The position numbers were made by a program, and so were the translations under genes. From Bacteroidota bacterium (lineage in GTDB: Bacteria > Bacteroidota > Bacteroidia > Chitinophagales > Chitinophagaceae), in contig JAFDYE010000333.1 in NCBI GenBank assembly GCA_018267585.1, forward strand, positions 1-64,000: a stretch of 64,000 nucleotides of DNA. The letters run 5' to 3'. The notes beneath the pieces are model-generated. The model was not told the origin of the DNA. It made no database searches and saw nothing but the letters and a program-made list of their open reading frames with translations. This document shows, one piece after another, positions 1 to 10,084 of the stretch. Position 1 is the first letter of the stretch, and every line of letters starts with the position of its first letter.

Positions 1-2160
1 AGGACCAAAGAAATTGACAGCGTGAATATTCAGATGCCCCGCATCCCCCGCCTCCAGGGAACTCCTGTCCAGCCTGGCCGTAACCTTGATCCTGTCAGGC
101 ACGAATTCCTCGATTCGAAAGGGCTGGGTGGCCAGCAGCACGTCATTCGAAGTATAAACCTCCAGTGAATAGGTGCCGGTAATGGCCGACTGAGCGATAT
201 CGATATTGCCCTCCATCGAGCCCTGCGAATTGAGGGTCTTGCGGAAGGTCTTCAGCTCCTTTCCATTGGGGAGCAGGAATTTCAGCTTTACTGGCAGCTC
301 TCCGGGCGTCTTCCACTGGCGGTCACGAACGATAACAGAAAAATTGACCCTTTCACCAGGCCGGTAGATGTCCCGCTCCGGATAGACATATGCGTCGAGT
401 CCGGATGCATTGCTACGCGTCCCCCCAACTTCAAAACGCGAGGTGTTCACTCGCGTCGTCCCGAAAGGCAGGTAGTTGAAGTCTTCCGCTGACTTTGCAA
501 TGATCATAGCCGGCCGGAAGCCCGCAAATTCCTTACGCGTATAGGTGATCTCGGCGACCCCTTCTGCGCCGGTGCTGCCCGTCCCCAGCAGTTGGTTATT
601 GGCGCCATAAGCCATGACGGTGATCCCTGGCAGGGCCGCTGCCGTCTTGATAGAGTTGGCGAAGACCAAAATCTTCTCCTTACCCTCTTTTGCTATCAGA
701 CCGATATCGGAAAGGGACACGTATCGCCTGTCGCTGACCCAGTAGTCCTTCGCGCTGCGGATCATGACGTGGTAGATGCCTTTGAATTCGGGCAGCTTGT
801 CGGTTATGCTGAGACTGAGCAGACGACCCGGTCCATTTCCGCTCTTCTGGAGACTTCGCGTATCCACCTCCTGTTCATAAACGACGTCCCCAAGCACGGG
901 ATCCGCGTCGTCGCCGCTGCTGGAATAATAACCCCCGCCATCTCCCTCCTCATCGCCATCCGCACTGCTGCTGCGGGAAGAGGACAGATTCCTTTCCTGC
1001 GGATAATAGCTATATCGCTGCGCCATCAGCAGGTTGTTCTCATAGATCTTGGATACAACGACCTTGACGCGCGGGACATTGATGATCCTGACCTCGATAT
1101 TCTGAGCGCCCTTGCCCGAAAGATAAACCCCTTTGGTATTGGCAAAGCTGATGGACGGTGCCAGTTCGCCAAACGTAATATTGGTGCTGTATTCTTCGTG
1201 CAATATCCCGCCGATACGCCCCCGGATGCCCTTGGCCAGCGTGAGCGCATAGCTTTTGGACTGGTCGAAATTGTCGCTCTTTATGATAAATCCGTCATCC
1301 GCCGCCTCTACCGTGAATTTTACGGCCGGGCTGAAAGAGATATTCGACGCCAGACCACCGGCGACGACCTGCTGGCTGGTCTGGACATGGATCGACCCCG
1401 TCTCGCCGTCGTGCTGAGTATTGACCTCATTGACCGTAAGCACAAATGGAGAAGGGATGATAGAGGTCGTTTCGATCTTTTCCTTCAATCCATTGGTTCC
1501 CCCATCAGGCAGCAGCCCTTTGTCGATGGCAACGATCGCATCGACGGACCTGTCTTCCATCTTCAGATTGTTCAGCCGCAGCGAGATATGGTCGGAGACC
1601 GACAATGTCTGGAAGGTATAGTTCACGGCCTGATCGCCTATTTTGACCGTCAGCTTATCCTTCAGGGAATTGGGATTCACCGGATAATTGAACTGCAGGT
1701 CTATCTGCGGCAACGCCGTGCTGCTGTTCACTTCCGGAAGAACCCAGGTCGAATTGGCATTGTCCAGCCGGAGGTCGGGCGTATAAAAGACCAGGTCCTC
1801 TCCTTTCTTTATACGCCCGAAATGGCTGAATTGAAGAATTTCGCTCTGAAGGGTCGCCTTAAAGGTCGTAGCGGGCGGTAATGGCTGGGAGGGAGAAAAG
1901 ACCAGCTTGTCCGGACGCTCCCAGCGAAAACGGCCGGGTATCTTAGGCTGGAACGACACATATTGCGTAGAATCCCACTGATCCAACAGGGAGTCTTTCA
2001 CCAACGACTGATCGAACTGGAAGACCAGGTTGCCCAGCGTGGGTACCTCGTCCTTCGCATTGGTATATTCCAGACTCACCATGCTTCGGTTACAGGAAAA
2101 AAAGAGGGGCAGGGAAAGAGCGACCATCAGGATGGCTGACAAGCCAATGAGTTTACGCAT
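1..2160 (-). CDS. Alpha-2-macroglobulin family lipoprotein, N-terminal 720 codons (3' end outside window)
   Basis: The reverse strand is open from the ATG at 2160 to the left edge. The product begins MRKLIGLSAILMV and has a hydrophobic stretch ending in LFFSC, a plausible lipobox, so it is probably a lipoprotein exposed to the periplasm. Around residue 600 it has the MG2-type motif YRPGERVNF, followed by beta-sandwich sequence (VKLKFLLPNGKELK, GTYSLEVYT) typical of bacterial A2M. In Escherichia coli the A2M homologue YfhM is encoded next to pbpC; here pbpC starts 284 bases away in the opposite direction. Bacterial A2Ms are thought to trap foreign proteases that reach the periplasm when the wall is damaged, while PBP1C repairs it. 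The thioester/bait part lies outside the window, so activity cannot be judged. Residue -3 of the lipobox is Phe, which is unusual. Confidence 0.88.
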   Translation of the reverse strand, partial: MRKLIGLSAILMVALSLPLFFSCNRSMVSLEYTNAKDEVPTLGNLVFQFDQSLVKDSLLDQWDSTQYVSFQPKIPGRFRWERPDKLVFSPSQPLPPATTFKATLQSEILQFSHFGRIKKGEDLVFYTPDLRLDNANSTWVLPEVNSSTALPQIDLQFNYPVNPNSLKDKLTVKIGDQAVNYTFQTLSVSDHISLRLNNLKMEDRSVDAIVAIDKGLLPDGGTNGLKEKIETTSIIPSPFVLTVNEVNTQHDGETGSIHVQTSQQVVAGGLASNISFSPAVKFTVEAADDGFIIKSDNFDQSKSYALTLAKGIRGRIGGILHEEYSTNITFGELAPSISFANTKGVYLSGKGAQNIEVRIINVPRVKVVVSKIYENNLLMAQRYSYYPQERNLSSSRSSSADGDEEGDGGGYYSSSGDDADPVLGDVVYEQEVDTRSLQKSGNGPGRLLSLSITDKLPEFKGIYHVMIRSAKDYWVSDRRYVSLSDIGLIAKEGKEKILVFANSIKTAAALPGITVMAYGANNQLLGTGSTGAEGVAEITYTRKEFAGFRPAMIIAKSAEDFNYLPFGTTRVNTSRFEVGGTRSNASGLDAYVYPERDIYRPGERVNFSVIVRDRQWKTPGELPVKLKFLLPNGKELKTFRKTLNSQGSMEGNIDIAQSAITGTYSLEVYTSNDVLLATQPFRIEEFVPDRIKVTARLDRSSLEAGDAGHLNIHAVNFFGP

Positions 2161-2444
2161 AAGGGGTCTGATAAGAGTTTATGAAGGCCAGGCACAAAGA
2201 GGTCCATCACCCCTCGTACCCTAAAGCGCTGTTAATATACAAAAAGGGAGAAAAAAACCAGCCTGTTTGTTTGCAGGCAAATGAAGAATATATGAAATTA
2301 GTGGGAAGCTAAGGAGGATGTGAAGTTTGCATATCGTGGAAATAAATTCCGGCATGAAATTACATAACTGAGATCCTCATTTGCAAGTGAACAGGTGATA
2401 AGAATTTGTTAATTACACTATATTGCCGGAACTACCGGAAAACC

Positions 2445-4784
2445 ATGAAGACCCATTTTCGGGGCAACGGAAAGATCCCCCCGCCCCTTCTTCGATGGCT
2501 AAAGATCAGCGTGATCACCATCGTCGGCAGCTTTCTTCTTTTTCTCCTCCTCAACCGGCTATTCCCCTTACCCGACAAAGTGGAATACTCCACTATCGTT
2601 ACCGATAACCAGGGTGAGGTGATACACGCTTTCCTGACCCGCGACCAGCAGTGGCGGATGAAGACCGAGCTGAGCGAGATATCGCCCCTGCTCCGCAAGA
2701 CCGTCATCGAAAAAGAGGACCGGTATTTCTATCGCCACCCGGGCGTGAACCCGTTCGCGATAGCACGGGCACTCGGGAACAACATCCTTCGCGGACACCG
2801 CACATCCGGCGCCTCAACGATAACCATGCAGGTAGCCCGATCGCTGGATCCAAGACAGCGCACGTATTGGGCAAAGGCCATAGAAGTCTTCCGGGCCTTT
2901 CAGCTGGAATGGAAATACAGCAAGAATGAGATCCTTCAGCTCTACCTCAACAAGGTCCCCTATGGCGGTAATATCCAGGGCGTAAAATCAGCCTCCATCT
3001 TCTATTTCAACAAGAACCCCGACCACCTGTCGCTGGCGGAAATAACGGCCCTGTCGATCATTCCGAACCGCCCTTCCTCACTGGTGATCGGCAGGAATAA
3101 CGGCCAGATCGTCGAACAACGCAACAAATGGCTCCGCCGCTGGGCAGCCTCGGGCGTATTCACACCCGCCGAGATCGCCGACGCCCTCGCCGAACCGCTG
3201 ACAGCCTCCCGGGGTTCCGTCCCCGGCTATGTCCCCCAGCTGGCCTGGCGACTAAAGAAAGAGGGCAACCCGATCATCCACACCTACATTGAAATGAACA
3301 AACAGCTCAAGATCGAAAAGCTGGTCAAAGACTATTCCCGGACCCTGGCGCTGAAAAATATCCGCAACGCCGCCGTCATCGTCCTGGACAACCAGACCCA
3401 CCATATCATCAGCTATATCGGCAGCGCCGACTTCCATGACTCGACCGATGGTGGCCAGGTCAACGGCGCCACAGCGATCCGCCAGCCGGGCAGCACACTA
3501 AAACCCCTGCTCTACGGACTCTGTATTGACGCCGGCCTCCTGACGCCAAAAATGACCATCACCGACGTTCCGGTCAACTATGAAGGATATGCGCCGGAGA
3601 ACTATGACCGCCGGTTCAACGGCTACGTAACAATGGAATACGCCCTCGAACATTCGTTGAATATCCCCGCCGTAAAAAGCCTGAAGATGCTGGGCAAGGA
3701 CCGCCTGATCGAAAAACTGTCGCAGTGCGATTTCCACCAGATCCAAAAGGACCGCCGCCGGCTGGGTCTCTCGATGATACTCGGCGGATGCGGAGCCACG
3801 CTGGAGGAGCTCACCGGCCTGTATTCGATCTTCTCCAACGAAGGATACTATACAAGACCGCAGTTGACCCGGTCCGCAGACAGCAACGCAAAACCAACAA
3901 GGATCCTTAGCCCGGCAGCCGCCTTTATCATCGATCAGACGCTCTCCAAAGTGAACAGACCCGACTTCCCGCTCAACTGGGAGAGCACCGTACACCTGCC
4001 AAAGATCGCCTGGAAGACGGGGACCTCCTACGGCCGCCGCGACGCATGGAGCATCGGGTATAACAAGAGATATACGGTAGGCATCTGGGTCGGCAACTTC
4101 TCCGGCCTGGGCATCCCCGAGCTCAGCGGCGCCAACGTGGCGACGCCCTTGCTGTTTAAGGTTTTTAATACCATCGACTACGACGACGAATTGCCCTGGT
4201 TCAGCCAGCCTTCCGATTGCGACGTCCGGATGGTTTGCCCGGAATCGGGACTCCCCCCCGCCCAATTCTGTGACCACCCCGTCATGGACTATTTTATCCC
4301 GCTGGTATCCCCCGTAAAAAAATGCGACAACAAAGCAGAGATATTTGTTTCGGCAGACGAAAAACTTTCCTATTGCCGCAGCTGTCTGCCGCCAGCCGGC
4401 TATAAGAAAAAGCTCTACCGGATAGTCCCGCCGGAAATGAAAGAATACTTCGAGACCAATCGTATCGTCTACCAGAAGATCCCCCCGCACAATCCCCTAT
4501 GCGAAAAAGTATTCCGGGAAGGCGCCCCTGTAGTGACCTCGCCGTCCGGCGGCAGCGAATACCTGATCAACCGCAAAGACCCCGAACCCCTTCAGCTGCG
4601 CTGCCGGGTCAGCAATGACGTGGGTAAGGTATACTGGTATATCAACGACAAATTCTACAAGGCCGGAGAGGCCGGCAGCGTAGCGTTCTTCATCCCGGAC
4701 GAAGGACCGGTCAAGATATCCTGCACTGACGATAAAGGAAGGAATAAAAATATCTGGATACGGGTCCGCTATGTCAACCTCTAA
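2445..4784 (+). CDS. pbpC: Penicillin-binding protein 1C, bifunctional peptidoglycan synthase
   Basis: This 779-residue protein has a cytoplasmic N-terminus, one membrane segment (about residues 15-37), a GT51 glycosyltransferase domain with the catalytic EKEDRYFYRHPGVNP motif, and a transpeptidase domain with SxxK (QPGSTLKP, Ser about 350), SLN and WKTGTS (Lys about 524). A Cys-containing tail follows, ending in a beta-rich PBP1C C-terminal domain (YWYINDKFY). It would polymerise lipid II and cross-link strands in the periplasm. The ATG at 2445 is preferred; a TTG 39 bases upstream would add 13 residues lacking a sensible signal. The Cys-rich segment (DVRMVCPESGLPP onward) is usual for PBP1C rather than PBP1A. 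Divergent neighbour: an A2M gene, the classic functional partner. Confidence 0.95.
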   Translation: MKTHFRGNGKIPPPLLRWLKISVITIVGSFLLFLLLNRLFPLPDKVEYSTIVTDNQGEVIHAFLTRDQQWRMKTELSEISPLLRKTVIEKEDRYFYRHPGVNPFAIARALGNNILRGHRTSGASTITMQVARSLDPRQRTYWAKAIEVFRAFQLEWKYSKNEILQLYLNKVPYGGNIQGVKSASIFYFNKNPDHLSLAEITALSIIPNRPSSLVIGRNNGQIVEQRNKWLRRWAASGVFTPAEIADALAEPLTASRGSVPGYVPQLAWRLKKEGNPIIHTYIEMNKQLKIEKLVKDYSRTLALKNIRNAAVIVLDNQTHHIISYIGSADFHDSTDGGQVNGATAIRQPGSTLKPLLYGLCIDAGLLTPKMTITDVPVNYEGYAPENYDRRFNGYVTMEYALEHSLNIPAVKSLKMLGKDRLIEKLSQCDFHQIQKDRRRLGLSMILGGCGATLEELTGLYSIFSNEGYYTRPQLTRSADSNAKPTRILSPAAAFIIDQTLSKVNRPDFPLNWESTVHLPKIAWKTGTSYGRRDAWSIGYNKRYTVGIWVGNFSGLGIPELSGANVATPLLFKVFNTIDYDDELPWFSQPSDCDVRMVCPESGLPPAQFCDHPVMDYFIPLVSPVKKCDNKAEIFVSADEKLSYCRSCLPPAGYKKKLYRIVPPEMKEYFETNRIVYQKIPPHNPLCEKVFREGAPVVTSPSGGSEYLINRKDPEPLQLRCRVSNDVGKVYWYINDKFYKAGEAGSVAFFIPDEGPVKISCTDDKGRNKNIWIRVRYVNL

Positions 4785-4795
4785 ACCCCTGCCCC

Positions 4796-5365
4796 CTATT
4801 CCGGTGAAGAAGAGTAATTGACATGCCGTCCGATCAATCGCCATCTCCTCTCAACGCGCTTAAATATACAGGTCATGCTGATACCGCAGTTGGCGCCGCA
4901 AACGGAATTGAGATCGATAACGGCATAGCGCCCGTCATCGGTGAACTGGGGAAGAGAAAAACTAAAGACCAGCCTTTCTGTGACCGGTCGCTTGCGGTCG
5001 ACCTCCCCATACCTTTCGGGAAAAAGCAGCGAATCCGCCTTCCGCACCGTAATACATACCGCCTTCTCGAGCCGCTGCTGCTTCCAGAAATAAGGAAACC
5101 GCGAAAGCCAGGCCTTTTCCGAAAGTTCGTTGAGCGTGACAAAAGGGACCTCTTCCTTAAGATAATACTTCTCCCATTCGTCGTAGTCATATTTCACAAA
5201 GCGACAGGTGTCCGCTCCGGCAATAAGATAATAATGGTCAAAAGCGGAGTCTACGATCGTATGGTATACCTCATTCACAAAATCCTCCGGGGCCGGCGGC
5301 TGCGCCGACGCCCAATGCACAATCCCCAGCGGAAGAAGGAATAATAAGGTCCGGTAGAATAGCAT
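4796..5365 (-). CDS. Hypothetical secreted protein
   Basis: A 189-residue product begins [18 protein letters not shown] and ends its signal peptide near ASAQ, so it is probably exported. It has several aromatic-rich segments (FDHYYLIAG, DEWEKYYLKEE) and a late CGANCGIS pair of cysteines that could form a disulfide. No family is recognised. The ATG at 5365 shares one base with the TGA of the upstream GIN-lipoprotein gene (TGATG), which argues for translational coupling and one operon. A TTG one codon earlier (5368) is less likely. The 3' end is 11 bases from the end of the convergent pbpC gene. Confidence 0.75.
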   Translation of the reverse strand: MLFYRTLLFLLPLGIVHWASAQPPAPEDFVNEVYHTIVDSAFDHYYLIAGADTCRFVKYDYDEWEKYYLKEEVPFVTLNELSEKAWLSRFPYFWKQQRLEKAVCITVRKADSLLFPERYGEVDRKRPVTERLVFSFSLPQFTDDGRYAVIDLNSVCGANCGISMTCIFKRVERRWRLIGRHVNYSSSPE

Positions 5366-6120
5366 CAATCTGCCTTATGCACAGAGCCCGCACCGCTGAC
5401 GTGCTGGTTGACTGTAGTAGCATTACCCTTATAATTGACATTGCCGGCGCCGCTGACAGTGGCATCCAGTTTGACACTGGCAAAAACCTCCGCATCACCC
5501 GCTCCGGAAATATCCACCTTTGTATTCTCAGCCAGCAGCTCGTAGCAGTGCGCATGGCCGGCCCCTGTGAGGTCGAGATCCACGTCTTTGGTCTGCCCCT
5601 TCAGGTCCACAGAGCCGCTGCCGGAGACATCCGCGCTCAGACGGGGAGCATCTACGTCCATTTTGATATCACCGGCCCCACTGACGCTCAGCGCCAGATC
5701 TTCCGGATTGGTGATCTTCGACTGACCAATGATATCGACCGCGCCCGAACCCTTGATCTGGTTAAAGACCTTTGTCGACACATACACCTTTATATCATTG
5801 GTCGGCACCAGGTGAAAGCCATGCTTTTCACGGACGATAACACGATCGCCCTCCTGGCTGACCTCCATATAGCTGAGCAGGTTTTCATCACCTTCCAGTC
5901 TGACAGAAGAATGATCGCTCTGGGAAACAAGCACTTTGGCCGCTCCGCTGACCTCGACATTCTTAAAATCGCTGACGCTGCGATCCTCGGTCTTGATATT
6001 TCCATTGCCCCTGACCCTTTTACCAAGGATATTGTGACAGGCGCTCATCATCACCGGCATGGCGACCAGAAGCCAGATAAATTTTGCTTTTCCAGGGAAA
6101 GAGTTGGCAGTGTATCCCAT
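5365..6120 (-). CDS. Head-GIN domain (DUF2807) lipoprotein
   Basis: The 251-residue product has a signal segment ending in MMSAC (Cys 28, a likely lipobox) and then the repetitive beta-helix pattern of DUF2807: [62 protein letters not shown] and VSGAGSVH. Each turn repeats an S-G-[AS]-G core. Such proteins are common in Bacteroidota and are annotated as putative adhesin heads, but their biochemical role is not established. It is first in a two-gene operon with the secreted protein at 4796-5365. Its start is only 55 bases from guaA on the opposite strand, so the two share a short divergent promoter region. Confidence 0.88.
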   Translation of the reverse strand: MGYTANSFPGKAKFIWLLVAMPVMMSACHNILGKRVRGNGNIKTEDRSVSDFKNVEVSGAAKVLVSQSDHSSVRLEGDENLLSYMEVSQEGDRVIVREKHGFHLVPTNDIKVYVSTKVFNQIKGSGAVDIIGQSKITNPEDLALSVSGAGDIKMDVDAPRLSADVSGSGSVDLKGQTKDVDLDLTGAGHAHCYELLAENTKVDISGAGDAEVFASVKLDATVSGAGNVNYKGNATTVNQHVSGAGSVHKAD

Positions 6121-6160
6121 GTTGTTTGGTTTTAGGACGGAAAAGATATACTATTTTTTT

Positions 6161-6168
6161 TACCTTCG
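6161..6168 (+). promoter_or_regulatory. Candidate -7 element for guaA
   Basis: TACCTTCG matches 7 of 8 positions of the Bacteroidota -7 consensus TAnnTTTG and lies 7 bases before the guaA ATG, so the leader would be only a few bases. No convincing -33 element was found about 20 bases upstream, where there is instead a run of T. Confidence 0.4.
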
Positions 6169-6175
6169 CGTCACC

Positions 6176-7711
6176 ATGACGGAAAAGATACTCATTCTGG
6201 ACTTCGGGTCTCAATATACTCAATTGATCGCCAGAGCTGTACGTGAAGCTAATGTATACTGCGAGATCATTCCCTATCACAAATCCTTCGATATCGACCC
6301 TTCTCTGAAGGGCATCATTCTTTCCGGCAGTCCGTCTTCTGTCAACGACACAAACGCACCGGAAGTCGATATCGCGGCCCTTCATAGCCGCCTGCCCGTA
6401 ATGGGAGTCTGCTACGGCGCCCAACTGACAGCCAAACAATATGGCGGCCGCGTCGCAAATAGCAACAAGCGTGAGTATGGCCGGGCCCTTCTGCACAAGC
6501 AAAAAGAGAATGTCCTCTTCGACGGCGTCACCGAACTGTCACAGGTCTGGATGAGCCATGCCGATACTATCCTCGACCTGCCTGCCGGCTTCGAAGTCCT
6601 GGGCACCACGGAAAATATTCCCTATGCCGCCTTCCGCAAAACAGAGACCGGCGAAAAGCCCCTGTACTGTCTGCAGTTCCATCCCGAGGTATACCATTCA
6701 GTCGAAGGGAAAAAGATCATAAAGAACTTCCTGGTCAATATCTGCGGCTGCTCGCAGGACTGGACACCCGCACATTTTGTAAGCGATACCGTCGCCTCGC
6801 TCTCCCGACAGATCGGCAACCGCAAGGTCATCATGGCCCTCAGCGGCGGCGTTGACTCGACAGTGGCAGCAACCCTGATCCACAAGGCGATAGGTGACCG
6901 GCTCCAGGGTATATTTGTCGACAACGGCGTGCTGCGAAAAGACGAGTTCGGCCAGGTGATGGAAAGCTATAAAAAGATCGGACTCAACGTCAAAGGCATC
7001 GACGCAAAGAACCTCTTCTATACCGGGCTGGCCGGAAAAGTAGAGCCCGAGGCAAAACGAAAAACGATCGGCCGGCTATTCATCGAGGTCTTCCAGGAAG
7101 AAGCAAAAAAGATACAGGGTGTAGAGCTCCTGGGACAGGGTACGATCTACCCCGACGTCATAGAAAGCGTCTCCGTCCACGGCCCGTCTCAGACGATAAA
7201 ATCACACCACAATGTCGGTGGCCTGCCGGAAAAGATGCACCTCGAGCTGGTAGAACCGCTCCGCTTCCTCTTCAAGGACGAGGTCAGAAGGGTAGGCGCA
7301 GAGCTGGGCATACCCGACGATCTGTTGCAACGCCACCCCTTCCCCGGACCAGGCCTCGCGATCCGTATTCTTGGCGAGGTCACCGAAGAAAAGGTGCGAT
7401 TATTGCAGGAGGCTGATCATGTCTATGTAAAAGGACTAAAAGACCACCATCTTTATTCGACGGTCTGGCAGGCAGGAGCGATCCTGCTGCCGGTAAAAAG
7501 CGTAGGGGTCATGGGTGACGAAAGAACCTATGAGTTTACAGTAGCCCTCAGGGCAGTGACCTCTGTCGACGGGATGACGGCTGACTGGGCCCATTTGCCC
7601 TACACCTTCCTGGCAGATATCTCCAACGACATCATCAACAGCGTGAAGGGGATCAATCGGGTCGTGTACGATATCAGCAGCAAGCCGCCGGCGACCATCG
7701 AGTGGGAGTAG
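6176..7711 (+). CDS. guaA: GMP synthase (glutamine-hydrolysing)
   Basis: This 511-residue protein converts XMP to GMP with glutamine and ATP, the last step of guanine nucleotide synthesis. The class I amidotransferase domain comes first, with the nucleophile in GVCYGAQL and the His/Glu pair in QFHPEVYHS. The ATP-pyrophosphatase P-loop [14 protein letters not shown] follows, then the dimerisation domain ending KPPATIEWE. The ATG at 6176 ([16 protein letters not shown]) is the family start; in-frame codons upstream extend into the divergent leader and are not expected to be translated. It is followed after 6 bases by the periplasmic-binding-protein-like gene, so co-transcription is likely. Confidence 0.98.
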   Translation: MTEKILILDFGSQYTQLIARAVREANVYCEIIPYHKSFDIDPSLKGIILSGSPSSVNDTNAPEVDIAALHSRLPVMGVCYGAQLTAKQYGGRVANSNKREYGRALLHKQKENVLFDGVTELSQVWMSHADTILDLPAGFEVLGTTENIPYAAFRKTETGEKPLYCLQFHPEVYHSVEGKKIIKNFLVNICGCSQDWTPAHFVSDTVASLSRQIGNRKVIMALSGGVDSTVAATLIHKAIGDRLQGIFVDNGVLRKDEFGQVMESYKKIGLNVKGIDAKNLFYTGLAGKVEPEAKRKTIGRLFIEVFQEEAKKIQGVELLGQGTIYPDVIESVSVHGPSQTIKSHHNVGGLPEKMHLELVEPLRFLFKDEVRRVGAELGIPDDLLQRHPFPGPGLAIRILGEVTEEKVRLLQEADHVYVKGLKDHHLYSTVWQAGAILLPVKSVGVMGDERTYEFTVALRAVTSVDGMTADWAHLPYTFLADISNDIINSVKGINRVVYDISSKPPATIEWE

Positions 7712-7717
7712 CAGTTT

Positions 7718-8932
7718 ATGACTATGCATTTCCGATATTTGCTGACGTTATCGCTGATCCTGGCCATGGCAACGGGCGCAGCAGCGCAGATCGATACCAC
7801 GCGTCGCGCCGATCCGGCCGGCCCGCAAGACAGCTCGCGACACCGGCTCGCGATATTCGCCCCGCTATACCTCGATTCCGCTTTCGACGCCTCCGGCGCA
7901 TACCGCTATGACAAAGGCTTCCCGAAATATTTTAGCCCCGGCCTCGAATTTTACGAAGGCGCACAGATGGCGCTGGATTCGCTCCAGAAAGAAAAGGCCG
8001 CGCTGAACGTGCAGCTCTACGACACCCGGTCGGGCGCTCCCTTGCAACAAATATTAGAGGACTCCACGTTCCAGTCTACCGAGCTGATCATCGGCCAGGT
8101 ATCCAGCGTGGCCGAATTACAGCAGCTCGCCGCCGCGGCCGCACGTCTGCACATCCCTTTTATAAACGTCAACTTCCCCAACGACGGGGGAATCACCAAT
8201 AATCCCAGTCTGGTTATCCTCAACTCCACGCTGAAGACCCACTGCGAAGGCATCTACCGGTTCATCCAGCGGAACTATCCCACCAGACCGATCGTGTTCT
8301 TTAGAAAAAAGGGGGCACAGGAAGACAGACTAAAAGGATATTTTACAGACATTGACAAGACTACCGCCTCCGTACCACTGAAAATAAAATACGTCACCCT
8401 CGACGACAATTTTGACGCCACGGCGCTCACCCCCTATCTGGACAGTACCAGCGAGACCATTTGCATCGCCGGAAGCCTGGACGATCTGTTTGGCACACGT
8501 CTCTGCCAGCAGCTGGCCTTCCTTAACAAGACCTATCATACGACCATCATGGGGATGCCAACCTGGGACAACCTGGATTTCACCCAGACCGGATACGCAG
8601 GGGAAGAGATCATTTATTCCACTCCCTTTTATCTTAATCCCCTGGACTCGCTGGTCAAAGAGACTGACCAGAACTTCAGGGCAAAGTTCTTTTCACGGCC
8701 AAGCGATATGGTTTTCAGGGGGTACGAATGCACCTATCGGTTTGGAAAGCTGCTGCTCATGCACGGCAAAGACCTGGCCGGCAGCGTCGGCGAAAAAAAA
8801 TTCAAGGTCTTCAACGACTTCGAGATCATGCCCGTTTTCCTCAACCGGCAGACAATGACGCTGGACTACTTCGAGAACAAGAAGCTCTATTTCATCCGAA
8901 AACTGGACGGCAATATCACCAACGTGAACTGA
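7718..8932 (+). CDS. Periplasmic binding protein (type 1 fold), ABC-transporter-substrate-binding-like
   Basis: The 404-residue protein has a signal peptide ending ATGAAAQ, then RLAIFAPLYLDSAF and FYEGAQMALDSLQ, the usual start of a type 1 periplasmic binding fold (Leu/Ile/Val-receptor-like). IIGQVSSVAELQQLA and PFINVNFPNDGG match the ligand-cleft strands. No transporter permease or ATPase is adjacent. In Bacteroidota such proteins often stand alone or carry LysM repeats; no LysM is seen here. The substrate is unknown. Its start lies 6 bases after the guaA stop. Confidence 0.75.
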   Translation: MTMHFRYLLTLSLILAMATGAAAQIDTTRRADPAGPQDSSRHRLAIFAPLYLDSAFDASGAYRYDKGFPKYFSPGLEFYEGAQMALDSLQKEKAALNVQLYDTRSGAPLQQILEDSTFQSTELIIGQVSSVAELQQLAAAAARLHIPFINVNFPNDGGITNNPSLVILNSTLKTHCEGIYRFIQRNYPTRPIVFFRKKGAQEDRLKGYFTDIDKTTASVPLKIKYVTLDDNFDATALTPYLDSTSETICIAGSLDDLFGTRLCQQLAFLNKTYHTTIMGMPTWDNLDFTQTGYAGEEIIYSTPFYLNPLDSLVKETDQNFRAKFFSRPSDMVFRGYECTYRFGKLLLMHGKDLAGSVGEKKFKVFNDFEIMPVFLNRQTMTLDYFENKKLYFIRKLDGNITNVN

Positions 8933-8971
8933 TCCCCAACAATTACCCCACCCGGCTTGTTACTTGTACGG

Positions 8972-10084
8972 ATGGCGCTATTGGAATTCACAGACAAAGG
9001 AATATATTGTCCGCAAGGCGATTTCTATATCGATGCCTGGCGGCCCGTGCCAAAGGTGGTGATCACGCACGCCCATAGCGACCATGCCCGGGCAGGCAGC
9101 GGCAGCTACCTGTGCCACCGGCTGACAAAGCCGCTGTTGCAACTGCGGCTCGGAGCCGAAGGCTCCTACGAGACAATGGAATGGGGTGAACCGGTATTCA
9201 TAAACGGCATCCGGGTCAGCCTGCATCCCGCCGGACATATCATCGGCTCCTCCCAGGTACGGATCGAATACCAGGGCGAGGTCTGGGTCGTTAGCGGAGA
9301 CTACAAGACCGAAGACGACGGCCTCAGCGGAGCCTTCGAAGCCGTAAAATGCAACGTCTTCATAACAGAATCGACATTCGGACTTCCGATCTACAGCTGG
9401 CTCCCACAACCCGAGCTGTTCACCACCATCCGCGACTGGGTCAGCCGGAATGAGGCCGAAGGCAAGACCTCCGTCCTCATCGCCTACAGCCTCGGCAAGG
9501 CGCAAAGACTGCTGTCCTGCCTGGAGCCCGTCACGGAAAAGATCTTTGTTCATGGCGCGATCTGGAATGTACACCAGACCCTCACGGATGCAGGCATTAC
9601 CCTGCCCGCCGTAGAAAGAGTATTGCCCGACATGCCAAAGGACATCTTCCGCGGTCGCGTCGTGATCGCCCCGCCGAGCGCCGAGGCCTCACCCTGGATG
9701 CGCCGATTCAACCCTTATGCTATCGGCATTTGCAGCGGATGGATGCAGGTCAGAGGCAATATCCGACGCCGCAACGCCGACGCCGGCTTTGCCCTCAGCG
9801 ACCACGCAGACTGGAAAGGACTCATCGACGCCGTAACCGCCACCGGAGCAGAAAAGGTGTTCGTGACCCACGGATTTCAGGCGACCATGGCAAGATACCT
9901 GAACGAAAAAGGAATATGGGCGGCGGAAATAAAGACAGAATACGGAGAAGACGAGGAAGGTGGCGGCGCAGCCATCGAAGAGGAGGTCGCAGTCGCAGAA
10001 AAAGAGGCAAAACGCGGCGCCTCCTTCGACGAAAAGGTCCCCCATTCAGAAAATGAACCACAACCCGGGGAGCATGCCCAATGA
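8972..10084 (+). CDS. Ligase-associated DNA exonuclease (metallo-beta-lactamase/beta-CASP-like)
   Basis: The 370-residue protein has the HxHxDH motif (THAHSDHARAG), a second metal site in HPAGHIIGSSQ, and GDYKTED, as in the ligase-associated exonuclease family related to SNM1/Artemis-type nucleases. The ATG at 8972 (MALLEFTDKGIYCPQG) is the family start; a TTG 15 bases upstream is less likely. After about residue 325 comes a charged low-complexity tail (EEEGGGAAIEEEVAVAEKE) that looks like a lineage-specific addition. Its last codons overlap the ligase start (ATGA), so exonuclease and ligase should be made together, consistent with DNA end processing followed by sealing. Confidence 0.9.
   Translation: MALLEFTDKGIYCPQGDFYIDAWRPVPKVVITHAHSDHARAGSGSYLCHRLTKPLLQLRLGAEGSYETMEWGEPVFINGIRVSLHPAGHIIGSSQVRIEYQGEVWVVSGDYKTEDDGLSGAFEAVKCNVFITESTFGLPIYSWLPQPELFTTIRDWVSRNEAEGKTSVLIAYSLGKAQRLLSCLEPVTEKIFVHGAIWNVHQTLTDAGITLPAVERVLPDMPKDIFRGRVVIAPPSAEASPWMRRFNPYAIGICSGWMQVRGNIRRRNADAGFALSDHADWKGLIDAVTATGAEKVFVTHGFQATMARYLNEKGIWAAEIKTEYGEDEEGGGAAIEEEVAVAEKEAKRGASFDEKVPHSENEPQPGEHAQ

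Noticed and set aside
592..1881. Plus-strand frame of 429 codons
   Set aside because: It is antisense to the lipoprotein A2M gene, whose minus-strand product has a lipobox and the YRPGERVNF motif.
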